From: Arthrobacter pigmenti
GTDB lineage: Bacteria; Actinomycetota; Actinomycetes; Actinomycetales; Micrococcaceae
DNA length: 64,000 bases
Reading direction: 5' to 3'
Assembly: GCF_011927905.1 (NCBI RefSeq)
Contig: NZ_JAATJL010000001.1
Span: 434,001 to 498,000, forward strand
The number at the start of each line of letters is the position of its first letter. Position 1 is the stretch's first letter. Shown here piece by piece: positions 32,096-39,762 of this stretch. Under the pieces are notes generated by a model, which had not been told where the DNA came from, searched no databases, and saw nothing but the letters and a program-made list of their open reading frames with translations. A program made the translations under genes and the position numbers.

Positions 32096-33054
32096 CAGCT
32101 CCTACCCCCTTCGTAGTAGACGAGCTTGTTCCCGAACCGAACCTGGACCACCGTGACCAGGAGGATGATCACGAAGAGCAGCCAGGCTATCGCCGCGGCG
32201 AAGCCCATATTGAATTGCTGGAACGCCTGCTGGAACAGGTAGACGCCGACAAAGAGGGCGGCGTCGGGAGCGGCGTTGGTGGTGTCGCGGTAGAACAGCA
32301 GGAAGGCCTGATCGAAGATCTGGAGCGCCGCGATGGTCAGCACAATGGTGCAGAAGAACAGTGCGTTCGAGATCATCGGCACGGTCACGCTGAAGAACTG
32401 CCGCACGGCTCCCGCGCCGTCGAGCGCTGCTGCTTCATACAGGTCTTTCGGGACGTTCTTGAGCGCCGCCAACAGGATGAGCATGGTCCCGCTGACGCTC
32501 CACAAGCCGATGAGGATGATCGAGGGCTTCATCCAGGTTGGGTCGATCAGCCATTGCGGCCCGTCGATGCCGAACCAACCCAGGAAAGTGTTGATTGCGC
32601 CCGAGTTGCCGTTCAGGAGCAGCAGGAAGATGGAAGCGGCTGCTACCGAGGGGGTCATTTTGGGAAGGTAGTAGATGACCCGGAATACGCCGGCTCCGCG
32701 GTCGGGGATCCGGTGCAGCAGGTAGGCGAGCAGGAGCGCGAAGCAGATCTCGAGTGGGACTGACAGGACAGCGTAGTACAGGGTGTTGCCCAGTGAGGTC
32801 ATCACTTTAGGGTCTTCCAGGAGGCGCTCATAGTTGCTGAAGCCCACGGGAGCTGCCGTATTGGTTGACAGATCGTAGTTGGTGAAGGAGATGACCAGGC
32901 TGTAGATCATGGCGCCAAGGGTGAAGACAAGGAACCCGATGATCCAGGGAAGGATGAACAGATAGCCCGCCCGAGCCTCCCGGTTGAACGGCTCCTTGAT
33001 CCAGCGGGGACGCTTGATGCGCCTCTTCCCGCGAGGCTCCAACGCGGTGGCCAT
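32095..33054 (-). CDS. Sugar ABC transporter permease (MalF type)
   Basis: A 319-residue permease with six helices (YLFILPWIIGFLVFTLGAMIYSLV first) and the EAA loop EAAALDGAGAVRQFFSVTVP. Start ATG 33054 is set by AAGGAGGTG, the best RBS in this block; an in-frame extension to 33162 is rejected. It is coupled to the MalG-type permease. A 10-bp palindrome AAGCATGCTT lies 50 bp upstream (33104-33113), of uncertain meaning. It is convergent with its likely binding protein at 29391. Confidence 0.88.
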   Translation of the reverse strand: MATALEPRGKRRIKRPRWIKEPFNREARAGYLFILPWIIGFLVFTLGAMIYSLVISFTNYDLSTNTAAPVGFSNYERLLEDPKVMTSLGNTLYYAVLSVPLEICFALLLAYLLHRIPDRGAGVFRVIYYLPKMTPSVAAASIFLLLLNGNSGAINTFLGWFGIDGPQWLIDPTWMKPSIILIGLWSVSGTMLILLAALKNVPKDLYEAAALDGAGAVRQFFSVTVPMISNALFFCTIVLTIAALQIFDQAFLLFYRDTTNAAPDAALFVGVYLFQQAFQQFNMGFAAAIAWLLFVIILLVTVVQVRFGNKLVYYEGGRS

Positions 33055-33214
33055 GCTGCACCTCCTTGCAATTGCGGGTTCACTTGGAACAAGAGTAAGC
33101 CATAAGCATGCTTTGTATGCCGCGCTGATCTTCCAATCCGGGAAGCGATCGGCTATACGCATTCGAGCACGCCGCGGTACCCTGACCGGACATTCTCAAC
33201 GAGGAGGAGCAGGG

Positions 33215-33643
33215 ATGGATTGGACGCTTGAGGTAGTGGTTGTTCCGGTCAGCGACATCAGAGGCTCGGTCGAGTTCTACCGTGACAAGCTCGGCTTCAA
33301 CCTGGACCATGAGACCGAAGCCGGCGGCATGCACTTTACGCAACTGACGCCGCCGGGGTCCGGCTGCTCCATCGTCTTCGGCAATGGTCCGGGGATGGAC
33401 GCGATGAAGCCCGGAACGCTGAAAGGACTGCAGCTTGTGGTTGCCGATGCGCACGCAGCGAGGCAAGAGCTGCTCGGCAAGGGTGTGAAAGTCAGCGACA
33501 TCACGGTCTTTGACGAGCGCGACGGCGGCACCTTCTTTGGCTTCGACGATCCGGACGGCAATTCCTGGGCAGTGCAGCAGATCAGGGCGCGGGCGGACAA
33601 GCCGCTGATCCCGGCTGAGGCGCGGATCGGCAAACAGGCTTAG
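33215..33643 (+). CDS. VOC/glyoxalase-family protein
   Basis: A 142-residue protein of the vicinal oxygen chelate fold: VVVPVSDIRGSVEFYRDKLGF at the start and FGFDDPDGNSWAVQQI near the end, with two beta-alpha-beta-beta-beta units. Members include glyoxalases, dioxygenases and antibiotic-binding proteins; this pattern is common in uncharacterised single-domain proteins. GAGGAGGAG lies upstream of ATG 33215. It overlaps the convergent DUF1801 gene by 4 bases. Confidence 0.83.
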   Translation: MDWTLEVVVVPVSDIRGSVEFYRDKLGFNLDHETEAGGMHFTQLTPPGSGCSIVFGNGPGMDAMKPGTLKGLQLVVADAHAARQELLGKGVKVSDITVFDERDGGTFFGFDDPDGNSWAVQQIRARADKPLIPAEARIGKQA

Positions 33644-34038
33644 TTGCCGGCCCCTTTCAGCTTGCGCCAGCCGCCGGCCCGGTTGTTCGCAATGACCTGC
33701 CTGAACATCGCCAGGAGCGCCGGCGCATTCACCTCGTCGCCTTCGTAGAAGGCGACGGTCCGAGCGGTCTTGTTCTCGTGACCCGCGGTGATGATCCCTT
33801 CAGGATCGGGCACCATCGCGCCGTCGTACAGGAAGACGTTGAGGTGGTCCTTCGTGGTGAGGAAAGCACAGATGTTGCCCCGGAGGACGAAGTAGGGCTG
33901 GACTGTCCGCTTGATTGTTTCCTCTACCGCAGGATCGGCCGCGTGGACCAGATCGCGGACCTCGCGGCACACGGCCTGCTGCCACTCGGGCAGGCCGTTG
34001 ATGTAGGTGTCGACTCGCGGATCTCGAACGTAGGTCAT
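33640..34038 (-). CDS. DUF1801-domain protein
   Basis: A 132-residue protein with DUF1801 features: YINGLPEWQQAVCREVRDLVHAADPAVEETIKRTVQPYF and a C-terminal WRKLKG. These YdhG-like proteins resemble frataxin-fold or iron-chaperone-like proteins, without proven function. AAGGAGCGC precedes the ATG. It lies with the VOC gene between the sugar transporter and the agmatinase operon, unrelated to either by family. Confidence 0.78.
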   Translation of the reverse strand: MTYVRDPRVDTYINGLPEWQQAVCREVRDLVHAADPAVEETIKRTVQPYFVLRGNICAFLTTKDHLNVFLYDGAMVPDPEGIITAGHENKTARTVAFYEGDEVNAPALLAMFRQVIANNRAGGWRKLKGAGN

Positions 34039-34114
34039 GCGCGCTCCTTGAAGGCCTCGTGGGAGTAATTGTGCACGCCAGGGCTACGGAAGGCACGCGC
34101 TGTGTAATCCGGCC

Positions 34115-34175
34115 TTGACTGAGACCCTCGCCACAAATTAGCCTTACGCAAAACAGTTGATGCCTATTAGGCAAC
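34115..34175 (+). promoter_or_regulatory. Promoter and operator of the agmatinase operon
   Basis: TTGACT (34115-34120), 18 bp, TAGCCT (34139-34144) form a good SigA-type promoter. Downstream lies TGCCTATTAGGCA (34161-34173), a perfect 6+1+6 palindrome placed where a bound repressor would block transcription. The symporter promoter at 28497-28552 has TTGACC, 18 bp, TAGCCT, then AAACA and a GCCTATAGG at nearly the same distance. This suggests one regulator for both. Confidence 0.65.
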
Positions 34176-34228
34176 TCCGTGTGCTGAACAGAGCTCGCGG
34201 TTTTGGGGAGTCAAGGGAGAAGAAGTAC

Positions 34229-35212
34229 ATGGAAGAACTGCGCGTAACCGCCGGTGGGCACCTGGGCCCGATCGATTCGTCCCGCATTCCCCGCTATGCC
34301 GGTGCAGCCACTTTTGCGCGGCTCCCGCGTATTGACCAGGTGGAGCGCGCGGATATCGCCGTCGTCGGTGTGCCTTTTGACTCGGGGGTATCCTACCGCC
34401 CGGGCGCGCGGTTCGGCTCCAACCACGTACGTGAGGCTTCCCGGCTGCTGCGCCCCTATAACCCCGCGCTGGACATCTCCCCCTTCGAACGGGTGCAGGT
34501 CGCGGACGCCGGCGACATGGCGGTCAACCCGTTCAACATCAACGAGGCCATTGAAACTGTCCAGCAGAATGCGCTGGACCTGACGAACGACGGCGCCCGC
34601 CTGGTCACGCTCGGCGGTGACCACACGATCGCACTTCCCTTGCTTCGCGCGGCATCCCAGCGTGCGGGCGAGCCGGTTGCATTGCTGCACTTCGACGCAC
34701 ACCTGGATACCTGGGACACGTATTTCGGCGCCGAGTACACGCACGGCACGCCTTTCCGCCGGGCTGTGGAGGAAGGGATTCTCGACACCGAAGCCATTTC
34801 GCATGTCGGAACCCGCGGGCCGCTCTACGGCGTGAAGGACCTAGAGGATGACCGCCGCTTCGGCTTCGGCATCGTGACCTCCTCCGACGTCTTCCGGCAG
34901 GGTGTCGACGAGACCGTTGCCAAGCTGCGCGACCGGATCGGGAACCGTCCGCTCTACGTGTCCATCGACATCGACGTGCTCGACCCCGCACACGCCCCCG
35001 GTACCGGTACCCCGGAAGCGGGTGGAATCACCAGCCGGGAACTGTTGGAGATTCTCCGCGGCCTGCGCGGCATGAACCTGGTGGGCGCCGACGTCGTCGA
35101 AGTTGCCCCCGCCTATGACCACGCCGAGATCACCGGCGTCGCCGCATCCCACGTAGCGTATGACCTGGTAAGCCTCATGGCCGACGAAATCTCCACCCGA
35201 AAGGAGGGCTGA
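34229..35212 (+). CDS. Agmatinase/guanidino-acid ureohydrolase
   Basis: A 327-residue arginase-fold enzyme that splits urea from a guanidino compound. The binuclear Mn site is intact: GGDH (Asp131-His132), DAHLD (Asp156, His158, Asp160) and SIDIDVLDP (Asp247, Asp249). Length and AGGIT context fit agmatinase, guanidinobutyrase or guanidinopropionase; which of these cannot be decided. ATG 34229 follows AAGGGAGAAG. An in-frame ATG at 34157 is too near the promoter. The next gene starts on its stop codon. Confidence 0.88.
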   Translation: MEELRVTAGGHLGPIDSSRIPRYAGAATFARLPRIDQVERADIAVVGVPFDSGVSYRPGARFGSNHVREASRLLRPYNPALDISPFERVQVADAGDMAVNPFNINEAIETVQQNALDLTNDGARLVTLGGDHTIALPLLRAASQRAGEPVALLHFDAHLDTWDTYFGAEYTHGTPFRRAVEEGILDTEAISHVGTRGPLYGVKDLEDDRRFGFGIVTSSDVFRQGVDETVAKLRDRIGNRPLYVSIDIDVLDPAHAPGTGTPEAGGITSRELLEILRGLRGMNLVGADVVEVAPAYDHAEITGVAASHVAYDLVSLMADEISTRKEG

Positions 35213-36894
35213 TGCAGTCCACCGACAGCGACGCCACAGTACCCCCTCATCCGGTCACGGGTCAGCGCAACGGCGGCGATCTCGTCGTCGAGACGCTCAG
35301 CGCGCTGGGTGCAACCACTGTGTTCGGCATCCCGGGCCAGCATGCGCTCGGGCTGTTCGACGCGCTATCCCGCTCGGACCTTGAGTTCGTGTCCAGCCGC
35401 GTGGAGAACAACAGCGCGTTCGCGGCTGACGGTTTTTCCCGTGCCACCGGCGAGGTTGGCGTGCTCTTCCTGTCCACCGGGCCGGGTGCGCTGACCTCCC
35501 TCGCCGGCCTTCAAGAGGCCTACGCCACGGGTGTGCCGATGGTGGTCATCGCCAGCCAGATCCCGCTTGAGGGCCTCGGCGCCCGCCGCAAGGGAATGCT
35601 GCACCAGCTCGATGACCAGAAGGCCTCCGCCGCGAACGTCACGAAGAGCCAGCGGTTGATCCAGCACGCCTCCGGTATCCCATCTGCGATCCAGGACGCC
35701 TGGACCGAAGCTGTGTCCTCGCCGCAGGGCCCGGTGTGGGTCGAGGTCCCGCAGAACGTGCTGCTGGATTCAATCGTGGTCCCGCAGGTGGAGGATGCGC
35801 TCGCCGAACCCTTCGACAACCCGCCCCGGGTGGAACTGGTCCGGGAAGCAGTCAAGTGGCTTTCGGAGTCCAAGCGGCCGGCGATTGTGGCCGGTGGAGG
35901 CGCCCGTCGCGGGCGTGCCGAGAAGTGGCTGCTGTCCATCGCCGAGAAGCTGGACGCTCCGGTGCTGTGCTCGCCCGGCGGTAACGGCGCATTTCCGTGG
36001 AACCACGAGCTGTCGCTTCAGTCCTGGGTTGAGGACCGCTATGTGACGGAGGTTCTCGAGGATGCGGACGTCCTCCTTGTGATTGGGTCTTCGCTCGGCG
36101 AGGTCACCTCCAACTACTTCACCCTTGAGCCGCGCGGCCGGATCATCCAGATCGACGCCGAACCTCGCGTTCTCGAATCCAACCGGCCCGCGCTCGGTAT
36201 CCGTGCCGACGCCGGGCAGGCGCTTGCCTCGCTCGATGACGCGTTGACCGCCGTCGAGCCCCGGACCGGGGAGTACGATCCCCGCAAGCTTGTCGCCGAA
36301 ACGCTCGCCAAGGTCCGGGCGCGGCTCGACGCCCAGGATCTTGGCAAGGAACGCAAGTTCATGGACGACATCCGCGAGGCTGCGCCGTCGGACATGCAGA
36401 CGTTCTGGGACATGACCATCGCCGCCTACTGGGCGTGGAGCTGCTGGGACTCACGGGACGGACAATTCCACTCGGCGCAGGGCGCCGGCGGTCTGGGCTA
36501 CGGATTCCCGGGGGCGATCGGCGGCGCCGTCGGCCTGGCGTCCAAGGGTCAGCCGGCCCGTGTGCTGGCCGTGTCCGGCGACGGCTCGGCCATGTACTCG
36601 ATCGCGGAACTGGCTACTGCACGCCAGCACAACCTCCCGGTCACCTGGCTGATTGTCGACGACGGTGGGTACGGCATTCTCCGCGAGTACATGGAGGGTG
36701 CTTTCGGTAAGGCAACCGCCACCGAGCTGACCCGTCCCGACTTCGTGAAGCTCGCCGAATCATTCGGTGTTCCCGCGGTCCGGGTAGCGCCGGAGGATGT
36801 GCGGAAGGCACTCGAGGCGAGCTTCGCAGCGGAAGGGCCGAACGTCGTCGTCGTCGAGACCCTGCTGAGGCTGTTCGCGCCAACGCACCTGTAG
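35212..36894 (+). CDS. Thiamine-diphosphate enzyme, acetolactate synthase-like
   Basis: A 560-residue ThDP enzyme with the three domains of the POX/AHAS family. The catalytic Glu is at residue 65 (RVENNSAFAADG), and the ThDP/Mg motif starts GDGSAMYS. The motif usually ends NN; here it reads VDDGGYG, so an Asp replaces the metal-binding Asn. The ATG overlaps the agmatinase stop (TGATG). Such enzymes next to agmatinase genes are of unknown substrate, perhaps acting on the 2-oxo or aldehyde product of guanidino-acid breakdown. It is not the anabolic IlvB: no IlvN is present. Confidence 0.86.
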   Translation: MQSTDSDATVPPHPVTGQRNGGDLVVETLSALGATTVFGIPGQHALGLFDALSRSDLEFVSSRVENNSAFAADGFSRATGEVGVLFLSTGPGALTSLAGLQEAYATGVPMVVIASQIPLEGLGARRKGMLHQLDDQKASAANVTKSQRLIQHASGIPSAIQDAWTEAVSSPQGPVWVEVPQNVLLDSIVVPQVEDALAEPFDNPPRVELVREAVKWLSESKRPAIVAGGGARRGRAEKWLLSIAEKLDAPVLCSPGGNGAFPWNHELSLQSWVEDRYVTEVLEDADVLLVIGSSLGEVTSNYFTLEPRGRIIQIDAEPRVLESNRPALGIRADAGQALASLDDALTAVEPRTGEYDPRKLVAETLAKVRARLDAQDLGKERKFMDDIREAAPSDMQTFWDMTIAAYWAWSCWDSRDGQFHSAQGAGGLGYGFPGAIGGAVGLASKGQPARVLAVSGDGSAMYSIAELATARQHNLPVTWLIVDDGGYGILREYMEGAFGKATATELTRPDFVKLAESFGVPAVRVAPEDVRKALEASFAAEGPNVVVVETLLRLFAPTHL

Positions 36895-36944
36895 GTTGGT
36901 GGGCAAAGCCCGAGGGCGCGTGCAGGACCAAGCGAAGGAGCGCC

Positions 36945-37949
36945 GTGTTTGACCTGCGAGATCTCGACCGGCCGATCGTCGGCGCGCCGATGGCCGGAGG
37001 GCCGTCCACGCCGGAACTCGCAGCAGCGGTCACAAACGCCGGCGGCCTCGGGTTCCTCGCCGCGGGGTACCGCACGGCAGAGGACCTGGCGGGCCAGCTT
37101 GAGCAGGCGCAGCAGCTGACGAATGGGCCGTTGGGTGTGAACCTGTTTGTCCCTGATGACTTCCGGCCGGCCGCCGATGAGCTTGACGCTTACCGTTCCT
37201 CGCTGGCGGGTGTTGCTTCCGAGCTCGGTGTGGAGTCCGGGCTGCCAAAGGCCGACGACGACGGCTGGCATGCGAAACTCGAAGCCGTCCTTGACCTGCG
37301 GCCTGCAGCGGTTTCGTTCACGTTCGGCTGTCCGGAAGGCGCGGTTCTGAGGACCTTCGCTGACGCCGGAATCCTCCCGATCGTGACGGTGACCACCGCC
37401 GCTGAGGCGGAGCTCGCGCTCGCCCGCGGCGCGCGGACGCTGGCGGTCCAGGGGCCGGACGCCGGCGGCCATCGCGGCACGCTTGACCAGCGGGATGAAC
37501 CGACCACGCAAAAGTTCGAAGACACTCTTGCCGAGATCCGGGCCGTATCCCAGGTCCCGCTCGCGGTGGGTGGGGGAGTGTCCGGGCCCGACGACGTCGT
37601 GCGCTTGCTCGATCGCGGAGCCGACGCCGTGCAGATCGGCACCGCACTGCTGCTGGCGGATGAGGCGGGCACCAATCCGCTGCATCGGGCGGCGCTGACC
37701 GACTTCTCCTCCACAAGCCTGACCCGCGCGTACACCGGGCGGGTGGCCCGCGGCCTGACGAACAGGTTCATCCGCGACCACCCGGACGCCCCGGTTGGGT
37801 ACCCGCACCTACACCATGTGACTGCACCGCTGCGGAAGGCCGCCGTCGTGCAGGGGAACGCCGATGTAGCGCACTTCTGGGCGGGTACCGGGTTCGCGTC
37901 GGCTCAGCCCGGGCCCGCGGCGAGGATCATCGAGCGCTTTAGTCCCTAA
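36945..37949 (+). CDS. Nitronate monooxygenase-type FMN enzyme
   Basis: A 334-residue TIM-barrel flavoprotein of the NMO/2-nitropropane dioxygenase family. IVGAPMAGGPSTPELAAAVTNAGGLGFL binds FMN at the start, QGPDAGGHRG carries the conserved His, and AVGGGVSG and GADAVQIGTALL form the phosphate site. It oxidises alkyl nitronates such as propionate-3-nitronate. GTG 36945 follows GAAGGAGCG. It is 50 bp after the TPP enzyme and may be read through, but has its own RBS. Confidence 0.88.
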   Translation: MFDLRDLDRPIVGAPMAGGPSTPELAAAVTNAGGLGFLAAGYRTAEDLAGQLEQAQQLTNGPLGVNLFVPDDFRPAADELDAYRSSLAGVASELGVESGLPKADDDGWHAKLEAVLDLRPAAVSFTFGCPEGAVLRTFADAGILPIVTVTTAAEAELALARGARTLAVQGPDAGGHRGTLDQRDEPTTQKFEDTLAEIRAVSQVPLAVGGGVSGPDDVVRLLDRGADAVQIGTALLLADEAGTNPLHRAALTDFSSTSLTRAYTGRVARGLTNRFIRDHPDAPVGYPHLHHVTAPLRKAAVVQGNADVAHFWAGTGFASAQPGPAARIIERFSP

Positions 37950-38026
37950 CCTCCAGGAGCCACGCTGGTACTCAATGCGAGACGTCCGCCACGCCCGACT
38001 TTGGCGCATGACATCGAAGCGCTCAC

Positions 38027-38452
38027 CTACAGGGCAGCGGCCGAGGCTACTTTCAGGAGGCCCGTGTCGTAGACAATCTGATGCCCGTCGTGGAGAACGC
38101 GACGCGTACCTGAATCCAGGGGAACATCTGCCCAGCTCGAAGGGGCGATGCCCAGCTCCACAATGAGTCCCGATGATAGACGGAACCGACGTTCACGAAC
38201 AGGCCCCCAGGCCTCCGTGCGAATAAGTCGTGATCCCGGACGTAACTGCTGGAACCACGACGGATCATCGAGGAGGCCCGGATCGTCTCCAAGCACGACT
38301 ATGTCTACGTCACTTGCCATACGCTCAGCTCCTCTCGCATACGACCCAACTAGCGCAACAGCTTTCACATCGTCATTGCGGCTTGCCCAAGCAGCGACTT
38401 CCTTCAGCAGTTGCGCGACAGCTCGCCGTCGCCCCTTCAACCTGGGTGTCAT
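38027..38452 (-). CDS. Small nucleotidyltransferase-domain protein
   Basis: A 141-residue protein with the minimal nucleotidyltransferase motif GSYARG-x6-SDVDIVVL (about 36-53) and a third acidic residue in VELGIAPSS. Stand-alone proteins of this kind may AMPylate a partner (as MntA does HEPN toxins), but no HEPN gene is adjacent. The ATG lies 7 nt after TACCCT (38460-38465 on the minus strand), so a leaderless mRNA is likely. It follows the LacI gene by 113 bp. Confidence 0.78.
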   Translation of the reverse strand: MTPRLKGRRRAVAQLLKEVAAWASRNDDVKAVALVGSYARGAERMASDVDIVVLGDDPGLLDDPSWFQQLRPGSRLIRTEAWGPVRERRFRLSSGLIVELGIAPSSWADVPLDSGTRRVLHDGHQIVYDTGLLKVASAAAL

Positions 38453-38565
38453 GGGTAGGAGGGTAACAGGCGCGGGGGATCGACGCCGGCCTTATCGTCG
38501 CCTTGAGGTAGCTGGCGCGACTGGTGCCGGAGCGGTCCTCGCCGATCGCAACGTTGACGACGACG

Positions 38566-39582
38566 TCAAGCCGCGGACGACGCCGTCGATTCCCGTGCCA
38601 CCACCGTGAACTTCGTGATGATCTCCCGCGGCGCCGGACCTGCAGGGTTCTTGATGCGCTCCATGAGCACCTTGATTGCTGTCTCCGCGATCTCCTGACG
38701 CCCGGGGTCCACGCTGCTGAGCGTCGGCAGTGAGTAGCGGGTCTCATCGAGGTCATCGAATCCGATCACTGCAACGTCATCGGGAACCCGCCGCCCAGCT
38801 TCCTGCAGCACGCGCATGGCGCCCTGAGCCAGGGTGTCGTTGAAGCCGAACACAGCGTCGAAATCCACCCCGCGGTCCAGCAGATCGTGCATCGCCTCGG
38901 CACCGTTGGCCCGGTGCCAGGTGCCCGTGTAGGCAACGAGGCCGTCGTCGTAATCAATACCCCGTGCTTCCAGCGCCTGCCGGTAACCCTCCAGACGCAG
39001 CCCGGCCGAGCCGATAATCTCCCCCTCGTGGGCACCGACGACGGCGATGCGCCGCCGCCCGGTATCGAGCAGGTGTTCCGCCGCGGCACGGGCACCCTCG
39101 ACGTTCTGCATGGTCACGTGGTCGCAGTTTCCGGAGAAGATACGCTCACCGAGCAGGACGATCGGCACCTCGGCGGTGACCAGCGCGGCGTCCTCCTCGC
39201 CAAGGCCGAGCGGGCTGAAGATCAGCCCGTCAGACATCCGCAGCCGTGGACTTTTCAGGACCTCCAGCTCGCGGTCGCGCTCGCCGCTGGTTTGCTCGAC
39301 CAGCACCACAAGACCCTGAGCCTCAGCGACCGTGATGACGGCGTCCGCCAGTTCGGCGAAGTACGGGAGACGCAACTGGGGGACGGCGAGCGTGATTGCA
39401 CCCGTGTGACCGGACCGCAGGCTTCGGGCAGTCAGGTTGGGCCGGTAGCCCAATTCGGCAATGGCCTTCTCGACCCGGGCACGCGTGGCCGGCCGTACAT
39501 TGGGGTGGTCATTAATCACGTTCGAGACAGTCTTGAACGACACCCCGGCCACCTGGGCCACATCGTGCAGCGTCGCCGCCAT
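38566..39582 (-). CDS. LacI-family regulator, probably of arabinan use
   Basis: A 338-residue LacI protein. The helix-turn-helix is at 1-50 (TLHDVAQVAGVSFKTVSNVINDHPNVRPATR) with the hinge following, and a periplasmic-binding-like sugar domain (AVIGFDDLDETRYSLPTLSSVD) completes it. LacI proteins bind palindromes with a CG centre. Three CAACGTTG sites in the divergent GH43/transporter promoter region are the likely targets. It lies just downstream of the GH43 gene on the same strand, separated by a strong hairpin. The inducer is probably arabinose or an arabino-oligosaccharide. Confidence 0.88.
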   Translation of the reverse strand: MAATLHDVAQVAGVSFKTVSNVINDHPNVRPATRARVEKAIAELGYRPNLTARSLRSGHTGAITLAVPQLRLPYFAELADAVITVAEAQGLVVLVEQTSGERDRELEVLKSPRLRMSDGLIFSPLGLGEEDAALVTAEVPIVLLGERIFSGNCDHVTMQNVEGARAAAEHLLDTGRRRIAVVGAHEGEIIGSAGLRLEGYRQALEARGIDYDDGLVAYTGTWHRANGAEAMHDLLDRGVDFDAVFGFNDTLAQGAMRVLQEAGRRVPDDVAVIGFDDLDETRYSLPTLSSVDPGRQEIAETAIKVLMERIKNPAGPAPREIITKFTVVARESTASSAA

Positions 39583-39606
39583 CGGAATGTCCTTCTAGGG
39601 TTGGAG

Positions 39607-39638
39607 CCGGTGGGACACGCTTCAACGTGTCCCACCGG
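39607..39638 (-). terminator. 13-bp hairpin between the GH43 and lacI genes
   Basis: CCGGTGGGACACG (39607-39619) and CGTGTCCCACCGG (39626-39638) are perfectly complementary around CTTCAA. It lies 125 bp past the GH43 stop and 25 bp before the lacI start. It may separate the two transcripts or reduce read-through into lacI. There is no long T-run. The rest of the 180-bp gap shows nothing I can name. Confidence 0.6.
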
Positions 39639-39762
39639 CAGAATATCGCGTTGCCACGCTGTCGAACGTCGGCACCCCGCTGAGTGGTGGGATAATCACG
39701 GAATAGCGGTGCGTAAAGGCGAATATCTCCGCACTCAGCGCTGGTGGGACGGTCCCGTTCGA

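Noticed and set aside
33104..33113. Shared AGCATGCTTATG before sigF and before the permease operon
   Set aside because: A shared 12-mer between two places in 64 kb is expected many times by chance; there is no functional link.
33160..33180. SigF-like GGGTAC on the minus strand before the permeases
   Set aside because: The -35 part reads GTTG instead of GNNT, and the site overlaps the VOC gene control region.
38549..38556. Fourth CAACGTTG operator near the lacI stop
   Set aside because: One copy of an 8-bp palindrome is expected by chance in 64 kb. It lies between lacI and the nucleotidyltransferase gene, not in a promoter.
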